Origin: Lachnospiraceae bacterium | GTDB taxonomy: Bacteria > Bacillota > Clostridia > Lachnospirales > Lachnospiraceae | Reading direction: 5' to 3' | Assembly (NCBI GenBank): GCA_015057625.1 | Contig: SVDZ01000002.1 | Location: 252,865-316,864, forward strand | DNA length: 64,000 nt | In this document: positions 52,443 to 61,344 of the stretch, in pieces | Position numbering within the stretch: the stretch's first letter is position 1 | How the letters are laid out: every line of letters begins with the position of its first letter | Made by a program: the position numbers and the translations under genes | Notes under the pieces: generated by a model | What the model was told of the DNA's origin: nothing | Database searches by the model: none | What the model saw: only the letters and a program-made list of their open reading frames with translations

Positions 52443-55400
52443 TTATTTATTATTATAATCTGCCAACTCATTCGGATCTGTCAACCAGCCCAAATTACTA
52501 AACGCTATTTCTTTATAATCAGGATTCATTATATGCAATACATTATCATATAATTTCTTATGCATTTCTTCTGTTCTCATAAGATTTTCTTTATACAAAT
52601 AATCTGCAACATTGTAAAATGAATAATCGTTTATATCGCTATATACATATGTACCATCCGAAAGCTTCGCATATATTTTTACGTATACGGTTAATGTATG
52701 AAGCTTAGAGCCCTTATATGGTTTTGGATTTGTCATTGTTGTAGCATAAATATCATTACCGTTTAATTCATTTTTATATCTTGATGTTCCAGTCAAGACA
52801 TATGAATAAACCTTGCTATTTGAAGAATTAATATATAAATCATCTTCTGTACATAAGGTTTCTATTCCATATATAATTCCACATCCTTCAACTTTCTTAT
52901 CATTGATGTACTGTGGCATCTCAAATATAGTCTTAATACCATAATTATTCAAATCCATCTGGTATCCTTTAACAATTATATCCTTACAGATCTCTTCTTC
53001 ATTTCTTTCCTTTTTCAGATGACTAGCCTGTACATAATATCCTAAACCATTATATGCTTCTTCAGTATAATTCGGGTTTACAACATGTAAAATATTGTTA
53101 TAAATGAAATTATATTGTTCTTCATTTGCGACATGTTTATTTCTATAAAGATAATCTGCTAATTTGTATGGCGAATAACTTCTTATGCTGCTGTATACAT
53201 ATGTTCCATCAGATAATTTTGCATATGCTCTGACATAGACATTTCTAATATATAACGGAGAGTTTTTATACGGTTTAGGATTTGTCATTGTCATTGAGTA
53301 TGTACCATCGGCACTAATACCATTACCTGATTTATATGAATAAATATAACGGTTGCTTGAATTACATCTTAAATCATTACTTGAATAATATCCTTCAATT
53401 CCGTAAACTAAACCTTTTTCAACTACATCCGTATCATTTATTTTGCTTGGAACAGAATAAATAGTTTTTACTCCGTAATTGCTTGTATTTAGCTGGAAAC
53501 CTGAAATATTAAGTTCTTTCGATTTCGGATTATGATCAATAGGTAATTCTGCTTCTGTATCAATAAAGTTGTAAACAGGAACAAATGTAGCATCTTTATT
53601 ATTCTCTTCATAATCCTCTGCTGTTGTTGTGTAAGCATTCAATTCAACCAAACAATTTCCATCAATTAATTCGAAATCATCATCTGTAAATACTACATCA
53701 AACGAAGTACTTTCTTTTCCGTTAACTGTACCAATATCAATTACAGTATTTTTTGCATCACTCTCTTCTCCGTATTTAATTGACAATGATACATTTTCAG
53801 CTGGGACATTATTCTTATTCTCTATTTCTCCTGTAAGTAAATATTTATCTCCCAGTGATACTATTTTAGTTTCTGTGATGTTTATATCTGTATAACCGAT
53901 TTCAAACTCATAACTGTTATTTGAATCATCATAATCATTATCAGCACTTACTTCTACGGTTATATTTTCAGAAGAACTAATATCTGATAATTTATAATCT
54001 AATTCAATAGCTTCCATATCTCCAGGCGCTATATCAACATTTTTTGTGTAAGTACGACTTGAATTATCGCTATCCTTTATATTAATGTTAAGCTTTTTGA
54101 TATTACTAAATCCGTTATTTTTAGCAAGAACGTAAACCTCACAGTTACCATCCTGTCCAATCTCAGATTCAATAATCTCTGCCCTTTCTACAGAAACATC
54201 AGTGTATTTATTCAAATCAAACTGACATAAATCAGTATTGTTGTCCTTTGTTTTATTAAATACACCTTTTATTACACCATCTTTAGATGTAGCAACTAAG
54301 TTAGTAATATTTGACGAGAAATCAGAAAACTCAATAGGTTCTCCCCATGCTTCGTTTTCATAGATACTACCTTTAATTACCGAGCCGTTCTCACCTGTTA
54401 CTGTCCATAAAACAGTATCCTTATTATTCTGTTTTACAACACTAATGTTACTTACAGTACCATTAGTTTCCTCGCAAATTGTTTTTACTTCACCATTTTC
54501 AATGTAATAAATGAGACTTCCGTCAGTGAAGAATAAAGACTTTTCATTATTGAAATCAAAATACTTAATGTTCAGTACAGATGGATCATATCCATCAAGT
54601 TCCTTATTTCCAGTATAAATCAAAATATCATCTGTAGTTTCACCATCACCATCTTTATCCATTATGTAAGAAATATCATCATATGTTGAAGTTAAATCAA
54701 TAATATAATTCTTATTTCTGTATACAGTAGTTTCTTTCTGACCGTATTCACATGTATAAATATCATTCTTTCCAGCGATTTCAGATAAATAAGTTTTGTT
54801 ATTTACAAAAGTTAATTTTCCTTTTCCATTTTTAACACTGACAGAAGGTTCATACTGATATCCTTCAATGTTGATGTGTTTAATATCTTCAGTTTTAAAT
54901 TCCTCATCCTCAAGATTTAAACTTGCAAAACAAATTTCTGTATTATGAATGTAGTTGCTAACATCATCAGGTTCATCTGTTGTGATATTCTGCCAAGCTA
55001 AATATACACTATTTCCATCGCTTGCAAGGCTAGGATACAAATCGTTTGTTCCATCATCATCAACAGGTTTTGGTTCACTCCATCCATCTTCATCAGAGTA
55101 AATAGAATAAACAAGGCGCATTCTGTTCTCATCTGTTCTGACATCCGCACCTGGATCCTGAATCCATGTCATAATATATTTATCTCCAAATTTGGCTATC
55201 TGACACTGAGAATTGTTATATACCTTTTTCTGTAAATCAGTGTAATTGAATATCTTCTTTGCACTATCTGTTTTGTTATCACCTAACCATTCTGATGTCT
55301 GATTAGCATAATTTCTTGATAATGCACTAAAGGCATTTTTTTCTGCTTTCAATTTTATGTTTTTAACGTATTTATCTATTCCAGGTATTGATTTGCTACT

Positions 55401-58313
55401 TCCATAATTATCGCCTAAGTGTCTGTCAAATACATGATATGTTTCATTATTCATAAAACATGGTATTCTATTTTCCAATACCAGAAAATCTGCCTCAATT
55501 CCGGCACTTCCTACTAAATCAACTACCAAGTGTTGTTTGTTAAAATCATAATGTATAGGAAGTGCAACTTCACCGTAAGGTCCAAGTGCCAAAACACTTT
55601 CAACTCCGATTCCAGCACCTGCAGATAAATATGGATAGATATCTAATATCAAATCAAATTGAACAGGAACTGCACATTTTTCAAATAAATTTGCATGGTT
55701 AACATACCCTTTTGCATCTGCTCCACCTTTTGCATAAAAATAGACAGGGATATCTGCAACGAGATAATTTGCAACCACCTTAAATCTCGCTTCCATATTA
55801 ACTTCGGCACCAAAAGACGTGAGCTGAGCTCCTAATCCATTATCCGAATACGCCAATTCGAAATAACCATATACATCATGACTGCAATAAAAAGGATTAA
55901 CATTATTTTCTTTAAACAAATCCTTGCTTGCTGTCTTGGCTAATTCAGGATTATTTGCAATATCCCTAATGCTCATTAATCTATGAGATTCACTTAGTTG
56001 TGCTTTGAAATCCTCCCACACTTCTCTATGATTCGTTTTAAGACTATTAGGAATTTCTTTTATCGGGTGAAAAATATCTGTTCCAATAGATACTAATATT
56101 CTGTCACCACAAATTTGAACACCAAGTGGCAAAGAATTTCTAATGAATTTCATAGATAACCCATCTAATATTGAACCAGTTCCGTTTATTGAGAAATATT
56201 CTTTTCCTGAAGGAATGAAATTCAATTCTCCGTGATTTAACTGATCAATAAATCCATCCATACCTTTTTGGAATAATACCTGAACAGGTTTTGTAGCATT
56301 TCCATCTTTGTCCTCTGCATATGCCCAAACAGTCTTAAAATCGTTAAAAGCAGAATACAAATCATAATTGTAAAATTTACCATCTTTACTTGAAATAATA
56401 TGTTTATCATCTTGAGCAAGATAGTAAGTATACTCTCCTGCATAATTTGGATCAAAATTAGTCTCAAGAATAACATCATATGTACACGAAGGAAGTGTTG
56501 CCATTCCATTAGTTCTAACTTCGGTATAAGGATGCTGGTCTATATCATATTCACTATGAAGTCTTGCATATACATTTATAACTTTATTTTCATCGTCGTC
56601 CTCCTCTAGAAAGACATTATGATTATATATACAATTCATTGACCAAGATCTCATTACTTCACTAGGAATTCTATAATCGCTATAGCCATAGCATGTAATA
56701 TCAATATCTGACAAAACATCATCATAGTCCACAACATGAGTACTGTTTCGGCTTTTAAAAGATTTATCTTTACCGAGACTGTCCTTATATTCTATCGTCC
56801 AATCTTTAATATCATAACTTTCCTGATTTTCATTCCAATACGCATCAGACTTTTGGAAAATACTCTTATCTATTGCAGTCATTTTTAATTGCACAATAGT
56901 GTTATTATTACTGTTTGGCTTCTTGCGTCCTCCTACTCTTCCTATTGAAAAAAATTCATTTCCAGTTGAAAAAGCATATATTTCAGCCGCAGACCCTTCG
57001 TACCCGAATATTTTTACGTCTTTATGTAATTCACATCCAATCATTTCTACTACAGAAGGTTGAATTGTTATTTCTTTTAAATTTGTATGAGCATTAATAG
57101 AATATTCATCATATGAAACTTCACCCTTACATCCTGTGTTGAATGCTCCTGGACTAATTGTCTGAACAGTATTTGGTACATTAAAATCCGTTTTAGTTTT
57201 TCCTACTGCATATTTTATCAAATTTGTCTTTGCTTTATTATATAGGTTTCCATCCATTGATGTGTAATATTTATTTTCTCTATCAACAGTAATACTTTTT
57301 AAAGAACCACAATACGCAAAGGCATTATCTCCAATTTTGTCTACTTTCTTTGGTATATTGATACTTGGAATAGAAAAGCATGCCTGAAACGCTTTTGTAT
57401 CTATTTTCTCTAGTGATTTTGGTATAATCACTTTTTTTAAACTAAAACATCCATCAAACGCCTGTTCTTGAATACACTTCAATTTATTCGAGAATGTAAC
57501 TTTTTTTAACGCAAAACAATTTTTACAAAAATTACTTGGTATATATTCAGCATTTTGAAAATTAATCTCTTTAAGAACACTACTATAATTGAAAACAAAT
57601 CCGTCTCCACTATCTTCCTTCAATTTACCTTTAATATTAATTTTCTTTATTTTTTCACAACCTATAAATGCACCGTTTCGAATAAATTCAACAGATTCTG
57701 GTATTTCATCTATTTCTAAGTTGCTACAATTTTTAAATGCATACGGTCCAATTTCCTTATATCCTTCTGGTATGACAAAATCTTTAAGACTAGTACATCC
57801 ATCAAAAGCTTGGTAACCTATTACCAAACTACTACTAGTTGTTTTTTCTTCATTATTTTCAACAAAATTTATTTCTGATAAATTTTTATCATTTTGAAAA
57901 GCCATTTGATCTATTAAAACATTATCCGGCATAGTAACTCTTTTAAGATTAGTACACCCCTCAAAACAGCATTGCTGAATTATTTCTAAAGAATTTGGTA
58001 AAACAACTTCTTCCAAATCAGCAATATGGACATCTGAAATACTTTTTATTCCTTCCGGAACATATAATCTTTTCAGGCCTTTACATGAAATATTCCAAAT
58101 CATTGATACTTTTTTTCCACCAATTGTATCTGGCACATGAAATTCTTCAAATTCTTGATCCTGATAGTGAAAACTCACCTCTAATGTTCCATCTTCTAAC
58201 TCATTACAGGTATAATCACTATTGTTAAATAATGTTCCTTCATATCCCAAAGCCGGTACTGAAGTAACCAATAATATAAATGTGATTAATAAACATAATA
58301 TTCTTTTCTTCAT
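52443..58313 (-). CDS. Giant secreted BspA-type leucine-rich-repeat protein
   Basis: 1956 residues. Signal peptide at 1-23 (KKRILCLLITFILLVTSVPALG). Residues about 55-440 are BspA/TpLRR-type leucine-rich repeats (F.GC..L..V.IP..V..I...AF, for example AFDGCTSLKDFVIPEGYKEI). A long unassigned middle part follows, then two CARDB-like beta domains (about 1370-1475 and 1474-1590). Two related C-terminal repeats of about 178 residues (from about 1598 and 1777) each contain NYGxKTI, YSY, TMTNPKPYK and YAKLSDGTYVYS, and lack an LPxTG motif. It is a surface or secreted adhesin-like protein; anchoring is unknown. It has its own promoter, an AGGGGAG site and a terminator. Confidence 0.9.
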   Translation of the reverse strand: MKKRILCLLITFILLVTSVPALGYEGTLFNNSDYTCNELEDGTLEVSFHYQDQEFEEFHVPDTIGGKKVSMIWNISCKGLKRLYVPEGIKSISDVHIADLEEVVLPNSLEIIQQCCFEGCTNLKRVTMPDNVLIDQMAFQNDKNLSEINFVENNEEKTTSSSLVIGYQAFDGCTSLKDFVIPEGYKEIGPYAFKNCSNLEIDEIPESVEFIRNGAFIGCEKIKKINIKGKLKEDSGDGFVFNYSSVLKEINFQNAEYIPSNFCKNCFALKKVTFSNKLKCIQEQAFDGCFSLKKVIIPKSLEKIDTKAFQACFSIPSINIPKKVDKIGDNAFAYCGSLKSITVDRENKYYTSMDGNLYNKAKTNLIKYAVGKTKTDFNVPNTVQTISPGAFNTGCKGEVSYDEYSINAHTNLKEITIQPSVVEMIGCELHKDVKIFGYEGSAAEIYAFSTGNEFFSIGRVGGRKKPNSNNNTIVQLKMTAIDKSIFQKSDAYWNENQESYDIKDWTIEYKDSLGKDKSFKSRNSTHVVDYDDVLSDIDITCYGYSDYRIPSEVMRSWSMNCIYNHNVFLEEDDDENKVINVYARLHSEYDIDQHPYTEVRTNGMATLPSCTYDVILETNFDPNYAGEYTYYLAQDDKHIISSKDGKFYNYDLYSAFNDFKTVWAYAEDKDGNATKPVQVLFQKGMDGFIDQLNHGELNFIPSGKEYFSINGTGSILDGLSMKFIRNSLPLGVQICGDRILVSIGTDIFHPIKEIPNSLKTNHREVWEDFKAQLSESHRLMSIRDIANNPELAKTASKDLFKENNVNPFYCSHDVYGYFELAYSDNGLGAQLTSFGAEVNMEARFKVVANYLVADIPVYFYAKGGADAKGYVNHANLFEKCAVPVQFDLILDIYPYLSAGAGIGVESVLALGPYGEVALPIHYDFNKQHLVVDLVGSAGIEADFLVLENRIPCFMNNETYHVFDRHLGDNYGSSKSIPGIDKYVKNIKLKAEKNAFSALSRNYANQTSEWLGDNKTDSAKKIFNYTDLQKKVYNNSQCQIAKFGDKYIMTWIQDPGADVRTDENRMRLVYSIYSDEDGWSEPKPVDDDGTNDLYPSLASDGNSVYLAWQNITTDEPDDVSNYIHNTEICFASLNLEDEEFKTEDIKHINIEGYQYEPSVSVKNGKGKLTFVNNKTYLSEIAGKNDIYTCEYGQKETTVYRNKNYIIDLTSTYDDISYIMDKDGDGETTDDILIYTGNKELDGYDPSVLNIKYFDFNNEKSLFFTDGSLIYYIENGEVKTICEETNGTVSNISVVKQNNKDTVLWTVTGENGSVIKGSIYENEAWGEPIEFSDFSSNITNLVATSKDGVIKGVFNKTKDNNTDLCQFDLNKYTDVSVERAEIIESEIGQDGNCEVYVLAKNNGFSNIKKLNINIKDSDNSSRTYTKNVDIAPGDMEAIELDYKLSDISSSENITVEVSADNDYDDSNNSYEFEIGYTDINITETKIVSLGDKYLLTGEIENKNNVPAENVSLSIKYGEESDAKNTVIDIGTVNGKESTSFDVVFTDDDFELIDGNCLVELNAYTTTAEDYEENNKDATFVPVYNFIDTEAELPIDHNPKSKELNISGFQLNTSNYGVKTIYSVPSKINDTDVVEKGLVYGIEGYYSSNDLRCNSSNRYIYSYKSGNGISADGTYSMTMTNPKPYKNSPLYIRNVYVRAYAKLSDGTYVYSSIRSYSPYKLADYLYRNKHVANEEQYNFIYNNILHVVNPNYTEEAYNGLGYYVQASHLKKERNEEEICKDIIVKGYQMDLNNYGIKTIFEMPQYINDKKVEGCGIIYGIETLCTEDDLYINSSNSKVYSYVLTGTSRYKNELNGNDIYATTMTNPKPYKGSKLHTLTVYVKIYAKLSDGTYVYSDINDYSFYNVADYLYKENLMRTEEMHKKLYDNVLHIMNPDYKEIAFSNLGWLTDPNELADYNNK

Positions 58314-58364
58314 TTTAACTCCCCTTTTCTCTCTTTATTTTTATTATGTTTTTGCAACTTAATC

Positions 58365-58393
58365 ATATTATCACAACAATTACCTAATAACAA
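58365..58393 (-). promoter_or_regulatory. Sigma-A promoter of the BspA-type gene
   Basis: On the minus strand: TTGTTA (58393-58388), 17 bases, TAATAT (58370-58365), with TG one base before the -10. About 50 bases upstream of the ATG. Confidence 0.65.
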
Positions 58394-58726
58394 CCAAAAA
58401 TGAACTATAATGCAAAATAGCCACACATAACTGGACGGCTGCTGTTGCATAAATAATTATATAATAAAACGGAAGTTTTCCGTTTACGATTATGAAAAAT
58501 CACATTTTTCTATCATTTGGAAAATTGACTTACGTTACTGAAACGATGATAGTTCCCTTTTCCTTGTTGACTATTTGGAAATAATCATCTATACACATAA
58601 CGCACCGACAAAAACTTTTCTTAATCTCGTTTTTTAACTTTAATTAAGTATCTTTTTTCTTTCTTTTCAAAACAGCTGTTTTTTCTTGTTTTATAGGAAA
58701 GACCGCCTTCGGCGCTCTCATGAAAA
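58394..58726. other. Intergenic region with hairpins, no protein gene
   Basis: 333 bases, AT-rich. Contains the hairpin AAACGGAA/TTCCGTTT (58467-58474 with 58478-58485), followed on the minus strand by a T-rich stretch; an orphan + strand promoter at 58567; AAAACAGCTGTTTT near 58668; and a GC-rich CGCC-TTC-GGCG stem-loop near 58704-58714. No coding frame is supported. Confidence 0.5.
58567..58595 (+). promoter_or_regulatory. Orphan sigma-A promoter
   Basis: TTGACT (58567-58572), 17 bases, TATACA (58590-58595). It points right, into a region with no protein gene on that strand. Downstream hairpins near 58668 (with a T-run) and at 58704 and 58732 could end a small RNA of roughly 70-150 bases. 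Confidence 0.5.
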
Positions 58727-58753
58727 GAAAAACGCCCACATATTTGTGGGCGT
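58727..58753 (-). terminator. Intrinsic terminator downstream of the 22-codon gene
   Basis: ACGCCCACA (58732-58740) and TGTGGGCGT (58745-58753) form a perfect 9-bp stem with a four-base loop. On the minus strand a T-run follows. It is placed 20 bases after the stop of the small gene at 58774-58842. Confidence 0.85.
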
Positions 58754-58773
58754 GGCAAACAGACGATGCAGAT

Positions 58774-58842
58774 TTAGAAGCAGGCAGAACAGAATCGAAA
58801 GAACATGAATATAGTTAAAACAAAACAAGTAATCTTCTTCAT
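58774..58842 (-). CDS. Candidate 22-residue hydrophobic peptide
   Basis: ATG to TAA, 22 residues. It begins with MKKITCFVLTIFMFF and ends in a Cys/Ala/Phe-rich tail with three Cys in total, like a bare signal peptide or a membrane microprotein. The ATG has AGAGAGG eight bases upstream, and a strong terminator follows the stop. TTGGAA and TATGTA, 16 bases apart, lie upstream and overlap the end of the next gene; co-transcription with that gene is equally likely. I know no homologue. Confidence 0.5.
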   Translation of the reverse strand: MKKITCFVLTIFMFFRFCSACF

Positions 58843-58886
58843 TGCATTATCCTCTCTATAAGTATTTTACATAATTAAGTTTTTAA

Positions 58887-59363
58887 CTATTCCAACTTAA
58901 TTTTTTCTAATCCTAAATCCCACTCTTCATTTGCCATTTCTATATAGGCATTTATTTTATCTTTATTAAATTCTACAAAATCTGCAAACTCTTTTGAAAC
59001 CAACTTACTATCACCGGTAAAATTTATTCTCTGTACTTTTTCTGTATCATCCTTAATAAACATATAAATCTTTGTGCAAGTGCCATTTTTTCCATTCATA
59101 AATAACATCATATGTTCATCTGTTGTTTTATCTGCAATCATAAAATAAAAGTTAAATGATTCAAGACCAGGTGTTATATAAGTCAAACTATACTTACCTC
59201 TATCTACCTCCGCGGAAAAATCATCTATTTCATACCCTCCTTTAGAAATGTATTTTTCAGTTATTTTATCACTCTTTTTCTCATGATAAATAAAATATCC
59301 AATTAAAACAATAGCTAATATACTCAGCGTTATTATTCTTGTTTTGAGGTACTCTCTCGTCAT
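58887..59363 (-). CDS. Hypothetical membrane-anchored protein
   Basis: 158 residues: an N-terminal transmembrane helix (about 10-27, ITLSILAIVLIGYFIYH) and an extracytoplasmic alpha/beta domain (about 30-158) with no recognisable family. The start is the ATG at 59363, with GGGAGG 11 bases upstream; a TTG further upstream (59393) is less likely. The 22-codon gene and a terminator follow. No function can be inferred. Confidence 0.7.
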   Translation of the reverse strand: MTREYLKTRIITLSILAIVLIGYFIYHEKKSDKITEKYISKGGYEIDDFSAEVDRGKYSLTYITPGLESFNFYFMIADKTTDEHMMLFMNGKNGTCTKIYMFIKDDTEKVQRINFTGDSKLVSKEFADFVEFNKDKINAYIEMANEEWDLGLEKIKLE

Positions 59364-59407
59364 AATTCTATTATCCTCCCATATTAATTTCAAAGGGATT
59401 ACTCCTA

Positions 59408-59489
59408 AATGCCCCCTCTAACTAACCAGTATATTTGAATGTTATAAAACACAATTATCTGTATAGAAAGGTAATCATATAGGGGCATT
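59408..59489. repeat. Separated inverted repeat
   Basis: AATGCCCC (59408-59415) and its exact complement GGGGCATT (59482-59489), 66 bases apart, in the gap between two minus-strand genes. The GC-rich arms stand out from AT-rich flanks. Could be regulator half-sites, a tiny element, or chance. Confidence 0.4.
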
Positions 59490-59525
59490 ATAATGTATCG
59501 TTTCAAGTAATTCAAGTCAATAATC

Positions 59526-60479
59526 TTATCCGCTCACATCTGATATAAAGTCAAATCTCAATTGATGATCTATCCAACTCTTCTGTACAGCCTGATGTAC
59601 CACATCATCCGGTCGGCTCTCCCCTATCAGAAACGGAGATTCAGGATTGTGTCTTTTCATGTTATTTCTCACATTAACCGGATTTGTGTTGGCATAGCAA
59701 TACCTGCACAGATGTCCACAAGTATCGTAGGCTCCAATATCCACTCCCAGAAGGCAGGTACACTCTCCATTTCTCTGGTTCCTACTTTGTTTTGGAACTT
59801 CCAGATTCTGATGAATCGCCTGTTCAAATGTGCTCACAGTCATACATCCCGAGCAGTCTGCTCCAAACCTTGCAAGTTCATTGCCTTCAGCGCATGGTTT
59901 TATAGTCATTCCATGCTTTGCTGCAATCTCAACAAATGCCTTTCCAATATTAATTCTGTCATCCCGGCTAACTTCTCTAGCATCCGGAAAATTGACAGTC
60001 ACTTTCTTGTAGATATCAATAAAACTAATAACACAGGTTTTGGTGTATCCCTCAAGTGCTTGTGTCATCTCTTCAAACTGCGATACGTGCCACGAAACTG
60101 TATGCTTCTCATCCACAAATATAGGATCATATCTCCATCCGACGCTGTCCACACCCACCATGCCTGACAGTTTTTTTAAGTCTTCCATAACCTTAAACTT
60201 ATCCGGAACATTAGGCTCAATATCAGCGCCATATGGCGTGATTGTCACAAACCAGTATTGGCCATAAGACTTTAGGCAATCCATATATTCAAACATAGGT
60301 GCCGGATTCTTGCTACAAAACACAAGTATATCCACAACCTCCGGGCTAAGACTATACCTAGTTACCTGAATGGGATTATACGGATTCCTCACAAGAACAT
60401 ATCCGTCCTTGATTCTGTTTTTTAACCATGTTGAATAAAACGCAGGAATATCTGTGCGCATTCCAGTCTGTATAATCAT
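59526..60479 (-). CDS. DUF1848 family protein with C-terminal CxxxCxxC
   Basis: 317 residues of the DUF1848 family. Starts MIIQTGMRTDIPAFYSTWL, with conserved RNPYNP (about 31-36), FCSKNPAP (about 54-61), GWRYDPI (about 114-120) and several Cys in the C-terminal third: Cys209/Cys212 (DCSGC), Cys240/Cys242, and Cys254/Cys258/Cys261 (CGHLCRYC), followed by YANTNP. The last triad has radical-SAM cluster spacing but sits at the wrong end of the protein. Function is unknown. GAGG lies six bases before the ATG; the unusual structured region upstream is listed separately. Confidence 0.88.
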   Translation of the reverse strand: MIIQTGMRTDIPAFYSTWLKNRIKDGYVLVRNPYNPIQVTRYSLSPEVVDILVFCSKNPAPMFEYMDCLKSYGQYWFVTITPYGADIEPNVPDKFKVMEDLKKLSGMVGVDSVGWRYDPIFVDEKHTVSWHVSQFEEMTQALEGYTKTCVISFIDIYKKVTVNFPDAREVSRDDRINIGKAFVEIAAKHGMTIKPCAEGNELARFGADCSGCMTVSTFEQAIHQNLEVPKQSRNQRNGECTCLLGVDIGAYDTCGHLCRYCYANTNPVNVRNNMKRHNPESPFLIGESRPDDVVHQAVQKSWIDHQLRFDFISDVSG

Positions 60480-60511
60480 TTATTTCCTCGTATTATATAG
60501 TAGTAGTTTTT

Positions 60512-60655
60512 AGAGACCCTCTCCAAGGTCTTTATAACTATTCAGTCATAGTCTTTTCTTTACCTTTTCTATAGGTTCGACTATGATATTTAAGATGCTG
60601 TGGATTGGTGTCTTTTTCCTACCACTCGATGGCTTCAGAAAGGATCCAACCACAG
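60512..60655 (-). ncRNA. Candidate structured RNA or leader upstream of the DUF1848 gene
   Basis: Three stems on the minus strand. Stem 1: CTGTGG/CCACAG plus TTGG/CCAA with one bulge (60598-60608 with 60646-60655), enclosing TCCT/AGGA and CCA/TGG. Stem 2: TCATAGTC/GACTATGA (60546-60553 with 60579-60586), enclosing ACCT/AGGT. Stem 3: AGAGACC/GGTCTTT (60512-60518 with 60527-60533). Pairing this dense is unusual for a spacer. I cannot match it to a known RNA family. A 40-codon frame overlaps it, so it could instead be partly coding. Confidence 0.45.
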
Positions 60656-60668
60656 TCTCTTTGTTCAT
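60546..60668 (-). CDS. Candidate 40-residue basic protein overlapping a structured region
   Basis: ATG to TGA. The frame starts MNKETVVGSFLKPSSGRKK and continues with a hydrophobic patch (HSILNIIVEPIEKVKKRL), giving a basic, helix-prone protein. It has no clear ribosome binding site and an in-frame stop lies just before the ATG. Because it coincides with stems 1 and 2 of the structured region, coding and RNA readings compete. Listed at low confidence. Confidence 0.3.
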   Translation of the reverse strand: MNKETVVGSFLKPSSGRKKTPIHSILNIIVEPIEKVKKRL

Positions 60669-60783
60669 TTGTTAATCAGTTAGATACCGCATGACAGTTT
60701 ATTTAGAACGAGGTTACAATCGCAAGGAGCACCCTGTGGTTTTAAAAAATCTTAGTTTATGCCGGCTTTTCACCTTCCACATA

Positions 60784-61332
60784 TCAATCAGGACAACTAG
60801 TTCGAACTTTTTTATACACCAGCATTCCATTGCCATATGGGTCGTCTTCTGCTCCCAATTCCTCATTTATAAATAAATATTCGCACTTTTCAAGAACTCT
60901 TGCAGATGCCCCGTTTCCATGAACAACACGGCCATAGATAACTTCTGCTTTCATCTGTTCAAAAGAAAACTCCGTCATAGCATTAAGAAGTTCTGTGGCA
61001 TAACCTCTTCCGCAGTATTTATCACTTATCTGATATCCTATTTCAACCTCATTTGCTCTTCCTTCAACTTCACTTACACCGGTATCTCCGATCAGTTCCC
61101 CTGTTTCTTTCAATTGAACCGCTAACACAAATGGCAACTTATTGTTATTTACACAGTCACGATAGAATTCAATTGCCCCTCTTGCTTCATCAATATCGGC
61201 ATAACTCTCATTTGGAAACCACTTTTTAACTTTCTCTTCCAAATGATTTTCATACAATCTGCTTGCATCTTCAATTTCAAATTGACGAATCAGCAAATGC
61301 TCTGTTTCAAAAAAAATATTGTTTGCTATCAA
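60784..61332 (-). CDS. GNAT acetyltransferase, RimJ/RimL-like
   Basis: 182 residues. N-terminal TEHLLIRQFEIEDASRLYE is typical of RimJ/RimL-type N-acetyltransferases. The acetyl-CoA loop is ISDKYCGRGYATELL (about 101-115), followed by VVHGNGASARVLEKCEY. Acceptor unknown. The start is TTG with AGGGAG eight bases upstream; no ATG fits. It follows another GNAT gene by 12 bases, in the same operon. Confidence 0.88.
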   Translation of the reverse strand: MIANNIFFETEHLLIRQFEIEDASRLYENHLEEKVKKWFPNESYADIDEARGAIEFYRDCVNNNKLPFVLAVQLKETGELIGDTGVSEVEGRANEVEIGYQISDKYCGRGYATELLNAMTEFSFEQMKAEVIYGRVVHGNGASARVLEKCEYLFINEELGAEDDPYGNGMLVYKKVRTSCPD

Positions 61333-61344
61333 ATTATTTACTCC

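Noticed and set aside
59562..60167. 201-codon + strand frame opposite the DUF1848 gene
   Set aside because: It is antisense to a conserved protein with multiple family motifs and has no supporting start signal.
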